64,000 bases of DNA from assembly GCA_032881465.1 (NCBI GenBank), contig CP126168.1, positions 3,411,501 to 3,475,500 on the forward strand, read 5' to 3'. Below, piece after piece: positions 54,004 through 61,093 of the stretch; the first letter of the stretch is position 1, and each line of letters begins with the position of its first letter. This DNA comes from Parvibaculaceae bacterium PLY_AMNH_Bact1. GTDB taxonomy: Bacteria; Pseudomonadota; Alphaproteobacteria; Parvibaculales; Parvibaculaceae. The translations under genes and the position numbers were made by a program. The notes under the pieces are model-generated. The model did no database searches. It had not been told where the DNA came from and saw only the letters and a list, made by a program, of their open reading frames with translations.

Positions 54004-54432
54004 ATGAAAATTGAACATACAATTCAGATAAGCGCACCCGCTGAAACTGTTTGGGATGTGACCGCCGACATTAACAATTGGCCGGATTGGACACCGACCG
54101 TGGAGAAAGCGGCACGCCAGGACGACGGACCCTTTCGCCTCGGCAGCCATGCACGCATGCAACAGCCGGGTATGCCGGAAGCCATCTGGACGGTCATTGA
54201 AATGGAAGAAGGGCGAAGCTTCGCTTGGGAAACGCACATGCGCGGGATCCACTTCACAGCAACCCACCACACTGTGCCAACAGACACCGGCTGCGCCAAC
54301 ACGCTTGGCCTGGAGCTGAAAAGCGTGCTTGCCTTCCTGCTTTGGCCCATCGCCAAACGCCAGGCCCTCAAAACCTTGGAAACAGAAAACAAGGGCCTGA
54401 AAGAATTCTGCGAGGCAAAGACCTCAAGCTAG
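54004..54432 (+). CDS. SRPBCC family (START-like/polyketide cyclase) protein (142 aa)
   Basis: Helix-grip fold: 'IQISAPAETVWDVTADINNWPDWTPTVEKA' at the start, a middle beta-sheet and a long C-terminal helix ('IAKRQALKTLETENKGLKEFCEAK'). The family binds hydrophobic ligands; some members are cyclases or hydrolases. The start ATG at 54004 follows GGGAAGGG; the larger in-frame region upstream overlaps the small gene and is discarded. It converges on the cytochrome gene. Confidence 0.88.
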   Translation: MKIEHTIQISAPAETVWDVTADINNWPDWTPTVEKAARQDDGPFRLGSHARMQQPGMPEAIWTVIEMEEGRSFAWETHMRGIHFTATHHTVPTDTGCANTLGLELKSVLAFLLWPIAKRQALKTLETENKGLKEFCEAKTSS

Positions 54433-54442
54433 TGCAGCCAAC

Positions 54443-54841
54443 CTACTCCGCACACTCAGGCGTCAGAGCAGCATCGGCGAGGAACGCAAGCAGCGCCTTT
54501 CGCTCATCTGCATCCTTGACGCCCGCATAGCCCATGAAAGTACCAGGAACCGTACCGCGCGGGTCCTCAATGAAAGAGAGAAGCCTCTCTTCATCCCATG
54601 CAAACCCGCTCTCAAGCATTGCACCGGAATAGCGGAAGCCGGGCACAGTCCCCGCAGCTCTACCCACCACACCACAAAGACGCGGGCCCGTCCGATTACG
54701 GGTGAGCGAGTGGCACGCCTGACAACGGCTGAAAACATCCCAGCCCTCAGCAATAAGCTCTGTCGGCACGGCCGCCATTGCGGGCATTCCGCCGGCAACA
54801 AGCAGCCCTGCCAAGCCCACACTCAACAAAAACCTCTTCAT
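54443..54841 (-). CDS. Periplasmic cytochrome c, class I (132 aa)
   Basis: Signal peptide (SVGLAGLLVAGGMPAMA) then a class I fold with the haem motif CQACH (Cys40, Cys43, His44), 'GPRLCGVVGRAAG' and the axial Met in PGTFMGYAG, around residue 103. An extra Cys pair (LCG … TPEC) may form a disulfide. It overlaps the upstream ferritin-like gene by one base (TAATG) and could pass electrons to or from that protein. Confidence 0.92.
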   Translation of the reverse strand: MKRFLLSVGLAGLLVAGGMPAMAAVPTELIAEGWDVFSRCQACHSLTRNRTGPRLCGVVGRAAGTVPGFRYSGAMLESGFAWDEERLLSFIEDPRGTVPGTFMGYAGVKDADERKALLAFLADAALTPECAE

Positions 54842-55422
54842 TATTCGACAAAGGCCACGGGAACAGGGTCTTCACCAAGGGCACCGCGAAGCACAGCCCA
54901 ATGCATGGCTTCATCGCCCAAAATGGACGCAGCAACTTTCGCAAGACCGCGATCATCAAGAATAGGCACCGCGCCCAGATAAGCACTCACAGCCCCTTTC
55001 TCAAGCCCGGCAGCAAGACGCAGTACAGCCGCTTCATCCGTCAACTTGTCCAATGGAAAGCCATAGTCAGTGAGAGGTTCATCCGGCGTGCCGCCAAGCT
55101 GCTGCACCGTGGCGATGAGTGCATCCACATGTTCTCTGTGATGATCGCGAAAACTGATGCCAAGTTTTAAGGCGTCGGCAGACAGCAACCCGCTTGCCGC
55201 ACCCAGTTCATAGGCTGCAATCGCCTCATACTCCGTGGAGACAGCAGCGTTTAAAATGGTGACGTCATTTTCACTGGCTTGCGCTTCGCCAATCAATGTA
55301 CGCCCGCCAGCTCCGGCCATCATTGCCAAAGCAGCACCCGATAACATCATCGTGCTGCCCTTGGTAAGAAAGCTCCGCCGCCCCTCTATCATTGTGATTG
55401 CTGAATTGTTCTTCTCAGACAT
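54841..55422 (-). CDS. Tat-exported ferritin-like domain protein (193 aa)
   Basis: The N-terminal EGRRSFLTKGSTMMLSGAALAMM with twin Arg (15, 16) is a Tat-type signal; cleavage likely follows GEAQA. The mature part is a four-helix ferritin-like domain: 'TEYEAIAAYELG', 'FRDHHREHVDALIATV', and 'LGDEAMHWAVLRGAL' supply Glu and His that can bind a di-iron site. A redox or iron-handling function in the periplasm is likely. It lies between the sigma-factor gene and the cytochrome gene. Confidence 0.85.
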   Translation of the reverse strand: MSEKNNSAITMIEGRRSFLTKGSTMMLSGAALAMMAGAGGRTLIGEAQASENDVTILNAAVSTEYEAIAAYELGAASGLLSADALKLGISFRDHHREHVDALIATVQQLGGTPDEPLTDYGFPLDKLTDEAAVLRLAAGLEKGAVSAYLGAVPILDDRGLAKVAASILGDEAMHWAVLRGALGEDPVPVAFVE

Positions 55423-55518
55423 TGCCGTCTCCCGGTCAGGTGGTCATGCGGCCGATGTGGCCCTACCCCCTTAACCCGAGAACACCGCAAATGGATGCAT
55501 CAATAGAACGAGGATCAT

Positions 55519-55824
55519 CTAAAGAAACTGGAAAACAATCAGTACAGAGATAATTAATGCAACCAACAAACCATGCCACCGCTCAAAACGCGCGCGGGGG
55601 GAAGCCCTCGTTTCGCGAGATATCCCCTCCCAAACAGCATCACGGGGTCGCACCGGCGCCAGCAGGGTAAGGAGTGCGGCAAAATCATCTGCCCATCTGT
55701 CGGCGGCAGCACAATATTTGGCATCCGCGTCTCGCCGCCGCTGGAAGGCGGGGGTGGCAGTCGGCGGCAACACGCCCAACTCATGCTCCGCAGCCAAAAG
55801 GTCGTGAACCGCTTCGCCACGCAT
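55519..55824 (-). CDS. Possible internally initiated short anti-sigma protein (101 aa)
   Basis: In frame inside the sigma-factor gene: ATG with GGAGGAG ahead of it at ribosome-site spacing. The product would start MRGEAVHDLLAAEHELGVL and hold the RskA-like domain plus the terminal helix. In related bacteria the anti-sigma factor is a separate gene right after its sigma factor, so this could be a relic of the unfused form or a real second product. Confidence 0.4.
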   Translation of the reverse strand: MRGEAVHDLLAAEHELGVLPPTATPAFQRRRDADAKYCAAADRWADDFAALLTLLAPVRPRDAVWEGISRETRASPRARFERWHGLLVALIISVLIVFQFL

Positions 55825-56427
55825 CCCATCTCCTCCGCCAAGACACCGCCCCATCTGGTGCAGACCCCGCCGCACCCAGCTCTTTGCGGTGCCAAGCGGC
55901 ACATCCAATCGACCGGCAAGCTCCTGATGGGTGAGCCCTTCGAAATAGACCAGCAGAAGCGCGCGCTTCTTGTCCCCGTCAACGCCCGACAGGCACGCGC
56001 GAACCCGACGCACCCGCTCAGCCGACAGGACTTTGTCAAATCCCGACACCGCATGCGCGTCGGGGGCATCTGCCATGTCGTAGCCATCATCGACAATAGC
56101 GGCCTGTCTATATGTTTTTACCGCAAGAGTGCGCGCCCGATTGCGTACCACTGTGGTGATCCAGGCAAGTGCCGAGCCGCGCGCAGGGTCAAACTGTGAG
56201 GCTGACTTCCAGATCCGGATATAGCCCTCCTGCAGAGCTTCTTCGGCAAGGTCTGCTCGCCCCGTTGTGCGCAGACACAGCGCGTAGAGCCTCGGACTTG
56301 TCAGCTCATAGAGCTCAGAAAACGCCCGACTGTCAGACCGCACGACACCAAACAACAAATCGCGCAGCGGATCCTTCACCGGTACGCCTGGCGAGGCCTC
56401 CAGTTTAATCTGAGCGCTCGACACCAT
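55519..56427 (-). CDS. ECF sigma factor fused to a short RskA-like anti-sigma with membrane helix (302 aa)
   Basis: Residues 20-90 form sigma region 2 ('FSELYELTSPRLYALCLRT', 'EEALQEGYIRIWKSASQFD'). Residues about 140-195 form region 4 with 'LLLVYFEGLTHQELAGRL' and 'PLGTAKSWVRRGLHQM'. The frame then continues without a stop into 'VHDLLAAEHELGVL' and 'ADRWADDFAALLTLLAPVRP', the N-terminal sigma-binding signature of ChrR/RskA anti-sigma factors. It ends in a single helix (WHGLLVALIISVLIVFQFL) with no periplasmic domain. Met202 (ATG at 55824) is preceded by GGAGGAG with 5-base spacing, so a separate anti-sigma protein could also be made. Start of the whole protein at 56427 behind AGGAGGT. Confidence 0.8.
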   Translation of the reverse strand: MVSSAQIKLEASPGVPVKDPLRDLLFGVVRSDSRAFSELYELTSPRLYALCLRTTGRADLAEEALQEGYIRIWKSASQFDPARGSALAWITTVVRNRARTLAVKTYRQAAIVDDGYDMADAPDAHAVSGFDKVLSAERVRRVRACLSGVDGDKKRALLLVYFEGLTHQELAGRLDVPLGTAKSWVRRGLHQMGRCLGGGDGMRGEAVHDLLAAEHELGVLPPTATPAFQRRRDADAKYCAAADRWADDFAALLTLLAPVRPRDAVWEGISRETRASPRARFERWHGLLVALIISVLIVFQFL

Positions 56428-56560
56428 GAGTAGACCTCCTATTGGAGCCGCAACCAGAAACGACACGACCCCTTACCCCGCAAATATGGGAGCGGATGCA
56501 TAAAACCGAGATCACCTTGGTGTGAAAGCACACCAAAAGGGTGCCCCACCAGCGTTCTCA

Positions 56561-56588
56561 TTGACTTACGCGTCAGAACGCCTATATG
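56561..56588 (+). promoter_or_regulatory. Promoter of cold-shock gene 1
   Basis: TTGACT and TATATG separated by 16 bases, followed by a leader of about 140 bases. Confidence 0.65.
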
Positions 56589-56600
56589 TGGGCTTACTGA

Positions 56601-56734
56601 TTACATTCGATGTGCGCTACGTGACCGACCGGCTTGCCGATCAGCTTATTTATCCCCTGAAAATGTGACCAATTGCGACCCACACGAGCACGAGGCCCGT
56701 GTGGACTTAATCACTTATGTCAGAGGAAAAATCC
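56601..56734 (+). promoter_or_regulatory. Conserved 5' leader of cold-shock gene 1
   Basis: Shares with the leader of gene 2 the blocks TACATTCGATG, GCGCTA, AGCTTAT, TATCCCCTGA and AATGTGA in the same order and spacing. Such long conserved leaders of csp genes fold in temperature-dependent ways. Confidence 0.65.
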
Positions 56735-56944
56735 ATGACAACCGGAACAGTTAAATTCTTCAACGCCTCCAAAGGCTTCGGCTTCATTGAGCCAGAAGAC
56801 GGCGGCAAAGATGCATTCGTGCACATTTCTGCAGTTGAACGCGCAGGTCTCTCCACGCTGAACGAAGGCCAGAAGGTCTCTTACGAGCTTGAGCCAGGCC
56901 GCGACGGCAAGTCTTCTGCTGAGAACATCTCAGTCGTCGACTAA
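56735..56944 (+). CDS. Cold-shock protein, copy 1 (69 aa)
   Basis: Single cold-shock domain binding RNA and single-stranded DNA: '[21 protein letters not shown]' (RNP1 motif KGFGFI), '[14 protein letters not shown]' (RNP2 motif VHI). The start ATG at 56735 follows GAGGAAAA; an earlier ATG at 56717 gives six more residues. It differs from copy 2 at only a handful of residues. Confidence 0.95.
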   Translation: MTTGTVKFFNASKGFGFIEPEDGGKDAFVHISAVERAGLSTLNEGQKVSYELEPGRDGKSSAENISVVD

Positions 56945-56978
56945 CAGTCAATGCATTCAGTCGGCAACGATTGGTGAA

Positions 56979-57018
56979 GAAGCCGCCTCCAGCCTTTGTT
57001 GGGGGCGGTTTTTTTGTG
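56979..57018 (+). terminator. Intrinsic terminator of cold-shock gene 1
   Basis: CCGCCTCCAGC / TTGGGGGCGG stem with seven T. Confidence 0.85.
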
Positions 57019-57057
57019 CACACACACAAAGAGGGTGAAACAGAAATTCCTCTTTGA

Positions 57058-57087
57058 TTGACTTGTGGCTCAAAATCGGCGTAAATC
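57058..57087 (+). promoter_or_regulatory. Promoter of cold-shock gene 2
   Basis: TTGACT with a less perfect -10 (TAAATC) after 18 bases; the same TTGACTT box begins the promoter of gene 1. Confidence 0.5.
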
Positions 57088-57100
57088 TTTGAATACGTTC

Positions 57101-57237
57101 TACATTCGATGCGCGCTAAATGAATTTCCGGTTCGCCGGCGAGCTTATCTATCCCCTGACAATGTGATCGTTGAAGACCCGTTCTCTCGCGCGGTGCGTG
57201 GGGACGGACCCAATATCCTGTTAGAGGAAATATCGAT
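57101..57237 (+). promoter_or_regulatory. Conserved 5' leader of cold-shock gene 2
   Basis: Carries the same block order as the leader of gene 1 (TACATTCGATG … GCGCTA … AGCTTATCTATCCCCTGA … AATGTGA), so sequence was retained beyond what the coding sequence requires. Confidence 0.65.
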
Positions 57238-57447
57238 ATGCCTACAGGCACAGTTAAATTTTTCAACGCAACCAAAGGCTACGGCTTCATTGAGCCAGAA
57301 GACGGCAGCAAAGATGCATTCGTGCACATTTCTGCTGTTGAGCGTGCGGGCCTCTCCACGCTGAACGAAGGCCAGAAGGTTTCTTTCGAGCTGGAAACCG
57401 GCCGCAATGGCAAAGAGTCTGCTGAGAACCTCTCGGTTGTTGAATAA
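57238..57447 (+). CDS. Cold-shock protein, copy 2 (69 aa)
   Basis: Second tandem cold-shock domain: '[21 protein letters not shown]' and the identical '[20 protein letters not shown]'. Only a few substitutions separate it from copy 1. RNA chaperone role known for the family. Own promoter, leader and terminator, so it is expressed independently of copy 1. Confidence 0.95.
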   Translation: MPTGTVKFFNATKGYGFIEPEDGSKDAFVHISAVERAGLSTLNEGQKVSFELETGRNGKESAENLSVVE

Positions 57448-57468
57448 GCTCTAGTCACACAGAGTTTT

Positions 57469-57506
57469 GAGCCGCCCTTGGGTGATCCTGAGGGCGGCTT
57501 TTTTGT
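57469..57506. terminator. Intrinsic terminator of cold-shock gene 2
   Basis: GAGCCGCCCTTGGG and the later CCTGAGGGCGGCTTTTTT form a stem; T-run on the plus strand. Confidence 0.85.
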
Positions 57507-57526
57507 GCGCCAATGCACGAACGCCC

Positions 57527-57907
57527 TCAACTTTCCAGGTTGAGCCCAAGTTCTTTTTGTTTCTTTTTGGAAAGCCCTAGCGACACGATCCGATGGGACT
57601 CTTTGATATAGGCCTTGAGGTCTTTGTCGGAGAGGCCGGGCTTCTCATAGTTCTGGATCCAGCTCATGCCCCGCGAGGCAAGATAGGGCGCGGGACGTAA
57701 GCCCGGTTCTTCTTTCAACATTTCAAAGGCTATCTTTGAAACCTTGAACGTCACGGCTGCCCTGGGTTTTCCTGACTTGGCGTCATCCCAGCCGCCAATG
57801 GCAAACACTTTACCGCCCACTTTCCACACATGAGAGCCGCCCCACTGCACTACGTGAGTGGTCGCAGGTAGGCTTTTGCAGAACTTGTTATATTGCTCAT
57901 AAGTCAT
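57527..57907 (-). CDS. MmcQ/YjbR family protein (126 aa)
   Basis: Small DNA-binding-like fold of the DUF419 family: 'YNKFCKSLPATTHVVQWGGSHVWKVGGKVFAIGGW' split in blocks, then 'FKVSKIAFEMLKEEPGLRPAPYLASRGMSWIQNYE' and a Lys-rich end. The family is of uncertain function. It follows the fatty acid synthase gene on the same strand by 9 bases, so both may be transcribed together. Confidence 0.9.
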   Translation of the reverse strand: MTYEQYNKFCKSLPATTHVVQWGGSHVWKVGGKVFAIGGWDDAKSGKPRAAVTFKVSKIAFEMLKEEPGLRPAPYLASRGMSWIQNYEKPGLSDKDLKAYIKESHRIVSLGLSKKKQKELGLNLES

Positions 57908-57916
57908 GAAAGAGCC

Positions 57917-59164
57917 TCAGACGTCTGCACGATCCCGCGCGATCATCGCGCGCTCCGCATCCACGATAAAGTTCCGGTTAAGCGGCACTGCATCGCGCTC
58001 GGGCGAGAGCAAAAGCTGGAACACCATGTTGGAGCCATGCAGAAAGCCAAGCTCCGCAGCGCCCAGATAAAACTCCCACATGCGGCAGAAACGTTCGTCA
58101 TAAAGCTCGGCCGCTTTCGCACGGTTTGCCGTAAAGCGCGTCCGCCAGTCCCGAAGCGTGTAGTAATAGTGGAGCCGCAACACTTCCATATCATCAACCC
58201 AGAGGCCCTGCCGCTCCAGCGCTTCAAACGTCTCTGACAGAGCAGGCACATAGCCACCGGGGAAAATATACTTCCGGAAGAACGGCCCCGTCGTGCCGGG
58301 CTGGGTGCTGCGCCCAATCGAATGGATAAAGGCATAGCCGTCGGGTTTCAGGAGATCCCGCACCGTGCCGAAATAATCATCAAAGTGCCCGATGCCCACA
58401 TGCTCCATCATACCGACGGACACCACCCGGTCGAACTGCCCTTCATATTCCCGGTAGTCCGCCTGCACAAAATCAACAAGATCACTGACACCGGCTTCTT
58501 CAGCCTTCTGCTTGGCAATGGCGATCTGCTCTGGTGAGACATTGAGCGAGGTGACATGTGCGCCCTCTTTTGCCATGCGAATGGCAAAGGCGCCCCAACC
58601 GCCGCCAATTTCGAGCACAGTCATGCCGGGCTTGAGGCCGAGCTTCGCTGTGGCGCGGGTAAGCTTGGCGGCTTGTGCATCTTCTAAAGACGTTTCCGGC
58701 GTCTCGTAAAAGGCGCAGGTATAGTTCAGCTCCTCATCCAGGAAGAGCTGATACATCTCCGTTGACAGGTCGTAGTGGGAACGTGCTTGGCTTTTCGCCT
58801 TGTCCACGTCATTCGCCTGCTGGCGACGGCGCATGGAGCGCCAGAACCGGCGAAGCCCGCCCTGCACCTTGTGGCTCGCCAGCGGCCCGCGATTGATGGA
58901 AAAGAGGAAGAGGAGATCGTAACAGCCGGACCCGTTCTCAAACGTGAGACCCCCATCCATATAGGCCTCAGCTGCGATCAATTCCGGATTGAGGAAGAGC
59001 TTCCATTTAAGCGCCTTGTCATGCAGGCGCATGGTCACATGCACGGCTTCCTCACCCGCGCCGGCGGTACCAAATTCGTGGCAAGAGCCGTCCACGTCAT
59101 AAACGGTCAGCCGCCCCTTCTGAACAAACGTGTTCAGCAGATTATTTAGTGGCCACAGACTCAT
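57917..59164 (-). CDS. cfa: Cyclopropane-fatty-acyl-phospholipid synthase (415 aa)
   Basis: Methylates the double bonds of phospholipid acyl chains with S-adenosylmethionine, an adaptation to stress. The SAM loop VLEIGGGWGAFAIRMA, 'VTSLNVSPEQIAIAKQKAEEAG', 'SVGMMEHVGIGHFDDYF' and 'KYIFPGGYVPALSE' match the family; the C-terminal helix 'RFCRMWEFYLGAAELGFLHGSNMVFQL' is typical. Membrane-associated cytosolic enzyme. Length is slightly longer than E. coli Cfa. Confidence 0.95.
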   Translation of the reverse strand: MSLWPLNNLLNTFVQKGRLTVYDVDGSCHEFGTAGAGEEAVHVTMRLHDKALKWKLFLNPELIAAEAYMDGGLTFENGSGCYDLLFLFSINRGPLASHKVQGGLRRFWRSMRRRQQANDVDKAKSQARSHYDLSTEMYQLFLDEELNYTCAFYETPETSLEDAQAAKLTRATAKLGLKPGMTVLEIGGGWGAFAIRMAKEGAHVTSLNVSPEQIAIAKQKAEEAGVSDLVDFVQADYREYEGQFDRVVSVGMMEHVGIGHFDDYFGTVRDLLKPDGYAFIHSIGRSTQPGTTGPFFRKYIFPGGYVPALSETFEALERQGLWVDDMEVLRLHYYYTLRDWRTRFTANRAKAAELYDERFCRMWEFYLGAAELGFLHGSNMVFQLLLSPERDAVPLNRNFIVDAERAMIARDRADV

Positions 59165-59499
59165 AACGCTCCCCTCGCTTTTGACTGCTTGGCAAGAGCA
59201 TAGAACATTCAGCCAGCCGACAAGACATCAATTTTGGGAGACCGGCGGCGCATCCAAGCTGAAGCCGTCACCCCCTACACTCCGCCGTCACCCCCGGGCT
59301 TGTCCCGGGGGTCCAGGGTAAGGGACGATGGCTTCACACCAGACAGAAACTCAGAAAGAGACCGTGGCCTCTCTACCTGCCGCCCTGGTTCGAGACGCGG
59401 TCTGCGACCGCTCCTCACCATGAGGCATATATAGAGACCTCACCTTGAGGAGCATTGCGCAGCAATGCGTTTCGAAGGGTCGGATAAACCACGACACCG
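59165..59499. other. Gene-free interval with a GC palindrome
   Basis: No gene seen. At 59286-59317 is a palindromic stretch (CACCCCCGGGCTTGTCCCGG then GGGTCCAG). Such CCCGGG-type intergenic sequences are common in alphaproteobacteria; only one copy is present in this window. Confidence 0.5.
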
Positions 59500-59733
59500 T
59501 CACAAGCGCCCACCAAACACCCGGCGGAAGCGCGCCACCTGCTCCCCCTCGTCATTTGCCGGACGTCCCGTCGGCGGCGCGGTGATCCGCGCCAAAGCCA
59601 GCCAATAGCGCAACACCAGTGCCACCACACCGAGCCAGAAGACAGACCACGTCACCAACCACACAGCCTTCACCCAATCCGCCGTGGATCGAACCGTGTC
59701 CAACAGATCCGCCCAGAAATTATAGTCCTCCAT
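59500..59733 (-). CDS. Small single-helix membrane protein (77 aa)
   Basis: MEDYNFWADLLDTVRSTADW then one membrane helix (VTWSVFWLGVVALVLRYWLALA), then a polar C-terminal tail. No family recognised. The start at 59733 follows AGGAGCTTGTC. It lies divergent from the XRE regulator with the operator-like repeats between them, so it is probably under its control. Confidence 0.6.
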   Translation of the reverse strand: MEDYNFWADLLDTVRSTADWVKAVWLVTWSVFWLGVVALVLRYWLALARITAPPTGRPANDEGEQVARFRRVFGGRL

Positions 59734-59764
59734 GACAAGCTCCTGTTTCAGCCTGAAAGCATAA

Positions 59765-59797
59765 TATCCCAAAATGGGATAATCCGAAAACAGGATT
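59765..59797. promoter_or_regulatory. Two adjacent inverted repeats between divergent genes
   Basis: TATCCCAAAATGGGATA at 59765-59781 and AATCCGAAAACAGGATT at 59781-59797. The first resembles a HipB-type operator (TATCC…GGATA). They lie just upstream of both the small membrane protein and the XRE regulator. Confidence 0.6.
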
Positions 59798-59830
59798 ATT
59801 CCAGTGCTTCAAGATTCTTTGGAGCAGGCG

Positions 59831-60070
59831 GTGAAGAGTTTTCACACTCAGGAATATGCGGACCTTATTCAGGGGCTGATTGAGGCGCGCAAAAACGCTG
59901 GCCTCACGCAGCAGGAAGTTGCCGACGCGCTCGGAAAACCGCAATCCTATGTCGCGAAAATAGAGGGTTGTGAGCGACGTTTAGACATCGCCGAGTTTGT
60001 GGAATATGTGCGCTATCTGGGGAGTGATCCGGCGGACTTATTGCGGGAGATGCTTAAGGATGCCAATTGA
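59831..60070 (+). CDS. XRE-family helix-turn-helix regulator (79 aa)
   Basis: Compact HTH domain: 'LIQGLIEARKNAGLTQQEVADALGKPQSYVAKIEGCERRLDIAEFVEYVRYLG' in blocks. The GTG at 59831 has GGAG 7 bases before it and gives the normal short XRE start (MKSFHTQEY); an alternative GTG at 59804 adds 9 residues. It likely binds the inverted repeats upstream and represses itself and the divergent small gene, as HipB or other antitoxin-like regulators do. Confidence 0.85.
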   Translation: MKSFHTQEYADLIQGLIEARKNAGLTQQEVADALGKPQSYVAKIEGCERRLDIAEFVEYVRYLGSDPADLLREMLKDAN

Positions 60071-60146
60071 TAACTCCGCCAGTAAGACGCACTCGACAAG
60101 ATCATTGGATTCAAATTGGATAAAGCGATGGCAACGTCTTTAAGGT

Positions 60147-60929
60147 TTAGTCATCTTCGCCATCTCTCCTCTCAATTGCCTTCCGCGCGCCTTCAGGCAG
60201 CAAATCGTAAACCTCATCAACATGTTTAGGCTCTGAGATCATCTTTTCACCGATCAGATTTAACAGCCTGAACAAGCTCTCTGCCGTCGCACGGTCATCA
60301 CGGAGATCTATCTGGCCAGGATGGACTGCACTGTTCCCAATAACTCTTACCGCATCAAGTGCTTTCTGGACACGTACATCAAGACCATCTGCAACCAGCG
60401 CTTTGATATCAGCGTTAATATTATTTCCGGGCTGGCCCAGATGTTTGCATAGCTTCTGGATCGCAAGCCGGATTAGCGCTGCTGCCCCTCTTGGAGAAAT
60501 ATCCAGAATCGAGCCAGCTTCTTCGTAGTCAAGAGCAATGTCGCTCGGCAGATCGGGGTTCGCAGGTGGAGCTTCGCCGCACTGTGGGTAGAACATTTTA
60601 TCGCAAATCCAGATCGCGGCTTCGTCGCAGTTGAAGCAACGACTGAACCAGACGTTACCTACGTCAATATCGCGATATTTACGTTCTCGATCAAAAAAGG
60701 GGCGACCTGTAACTTTTCGTTCCGCCCACTTCATTAGTTGGACACGCTCATCCTCGTCTTCAATATGATCAAGATTAATTTTGTCGAATTTCTCTGCGTC
60801 GATAACGAGCGGAAGCTCTTCCTTTTTCATCAGATCAGCATGAGCCGTGTACCAAAACTGCTTTGCCAGCGCTCCGCAATACGGGCAGTTAAAAGCAGTT
60901 TTGGTGACAGAAGGTGAAACATATCTCAT
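60147..60929 (-). CDS. DUF4145 domain protein (260 aa)
   Basis: Two Cys pairs (CPYCG near the start and CFNCDE in the middle) look like zinc ligands. The C-terminal region has the DUF4145 helical signature: 'GAAALIRLAIQKLCKHLG' and 'ALDAVRVIGNSAVHPGQIDLRDDRATAESLFRLLNLI'. DUF4145 proteins are often in or near defence-type or restriction-type islands; function unknown. I use the ATG at 60929 instead of the TTG at 60941. Its neighbour on the other strand is the HNH endonuclease gene. Confidence 0.85.
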   Translation of the reverse strand: MRYVSPSVTKTAFNCPYCGALAKQFWYTAHADLMKKEELPLVIDAEKFDKINLDHIEDEDERVQLMKWAERKVTGRPFFDRERKYRDIDVGNVWFSRCFNCDEAAIWICDKMFYPQCGEAPPANPDLPSDIALDYEEAGSILDISPRGAAALIRLAIQKLCKHLGQPGNNINADIKALVADGLDVRVQKALDAVRVIGNSAVHPGQIDLRDDRATAESLFRLLNLIGEKMISEPKHVDEVYDLLPEGARKAIERRDGEDD

Positions 60930-61067
60930 GGTCAGCAACAACCTTCACAATCAGCACTTCTGGACCATTCGTCGCCAGCGCGGACACATCGCCTAGAAGC
61001 TAGTCCAATTATATCATAGAATCCCGTGTTTTCTTATGATAGAAACATTGTAAAACATCCCAAAATC

Positions 61068-61084
61068 ACTCAAATGATTTGAGT
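61068..61084. promoter_or_regulatory. Perfect palindrome just before the HNH gene
   Basis: ACTCAAAT-G-ATTTGAGT: two 8-base arms around one base, 9 bases ahead of the ATG at 61094. A binding protein here would block translation or transcription initiation; the regulator is not identified. Confidence 0.5.
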
Positions 61085-61093
61085 ACTGATGAA

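Noticed and set aside
56517-56536. Hairpin TTGGTGTG-AAAG-CACACCAA upstream of cold-shock gene 1
   Set aside because: Palindromic but without T-run on either strand; may be a chance feature or operator, too weak to call.
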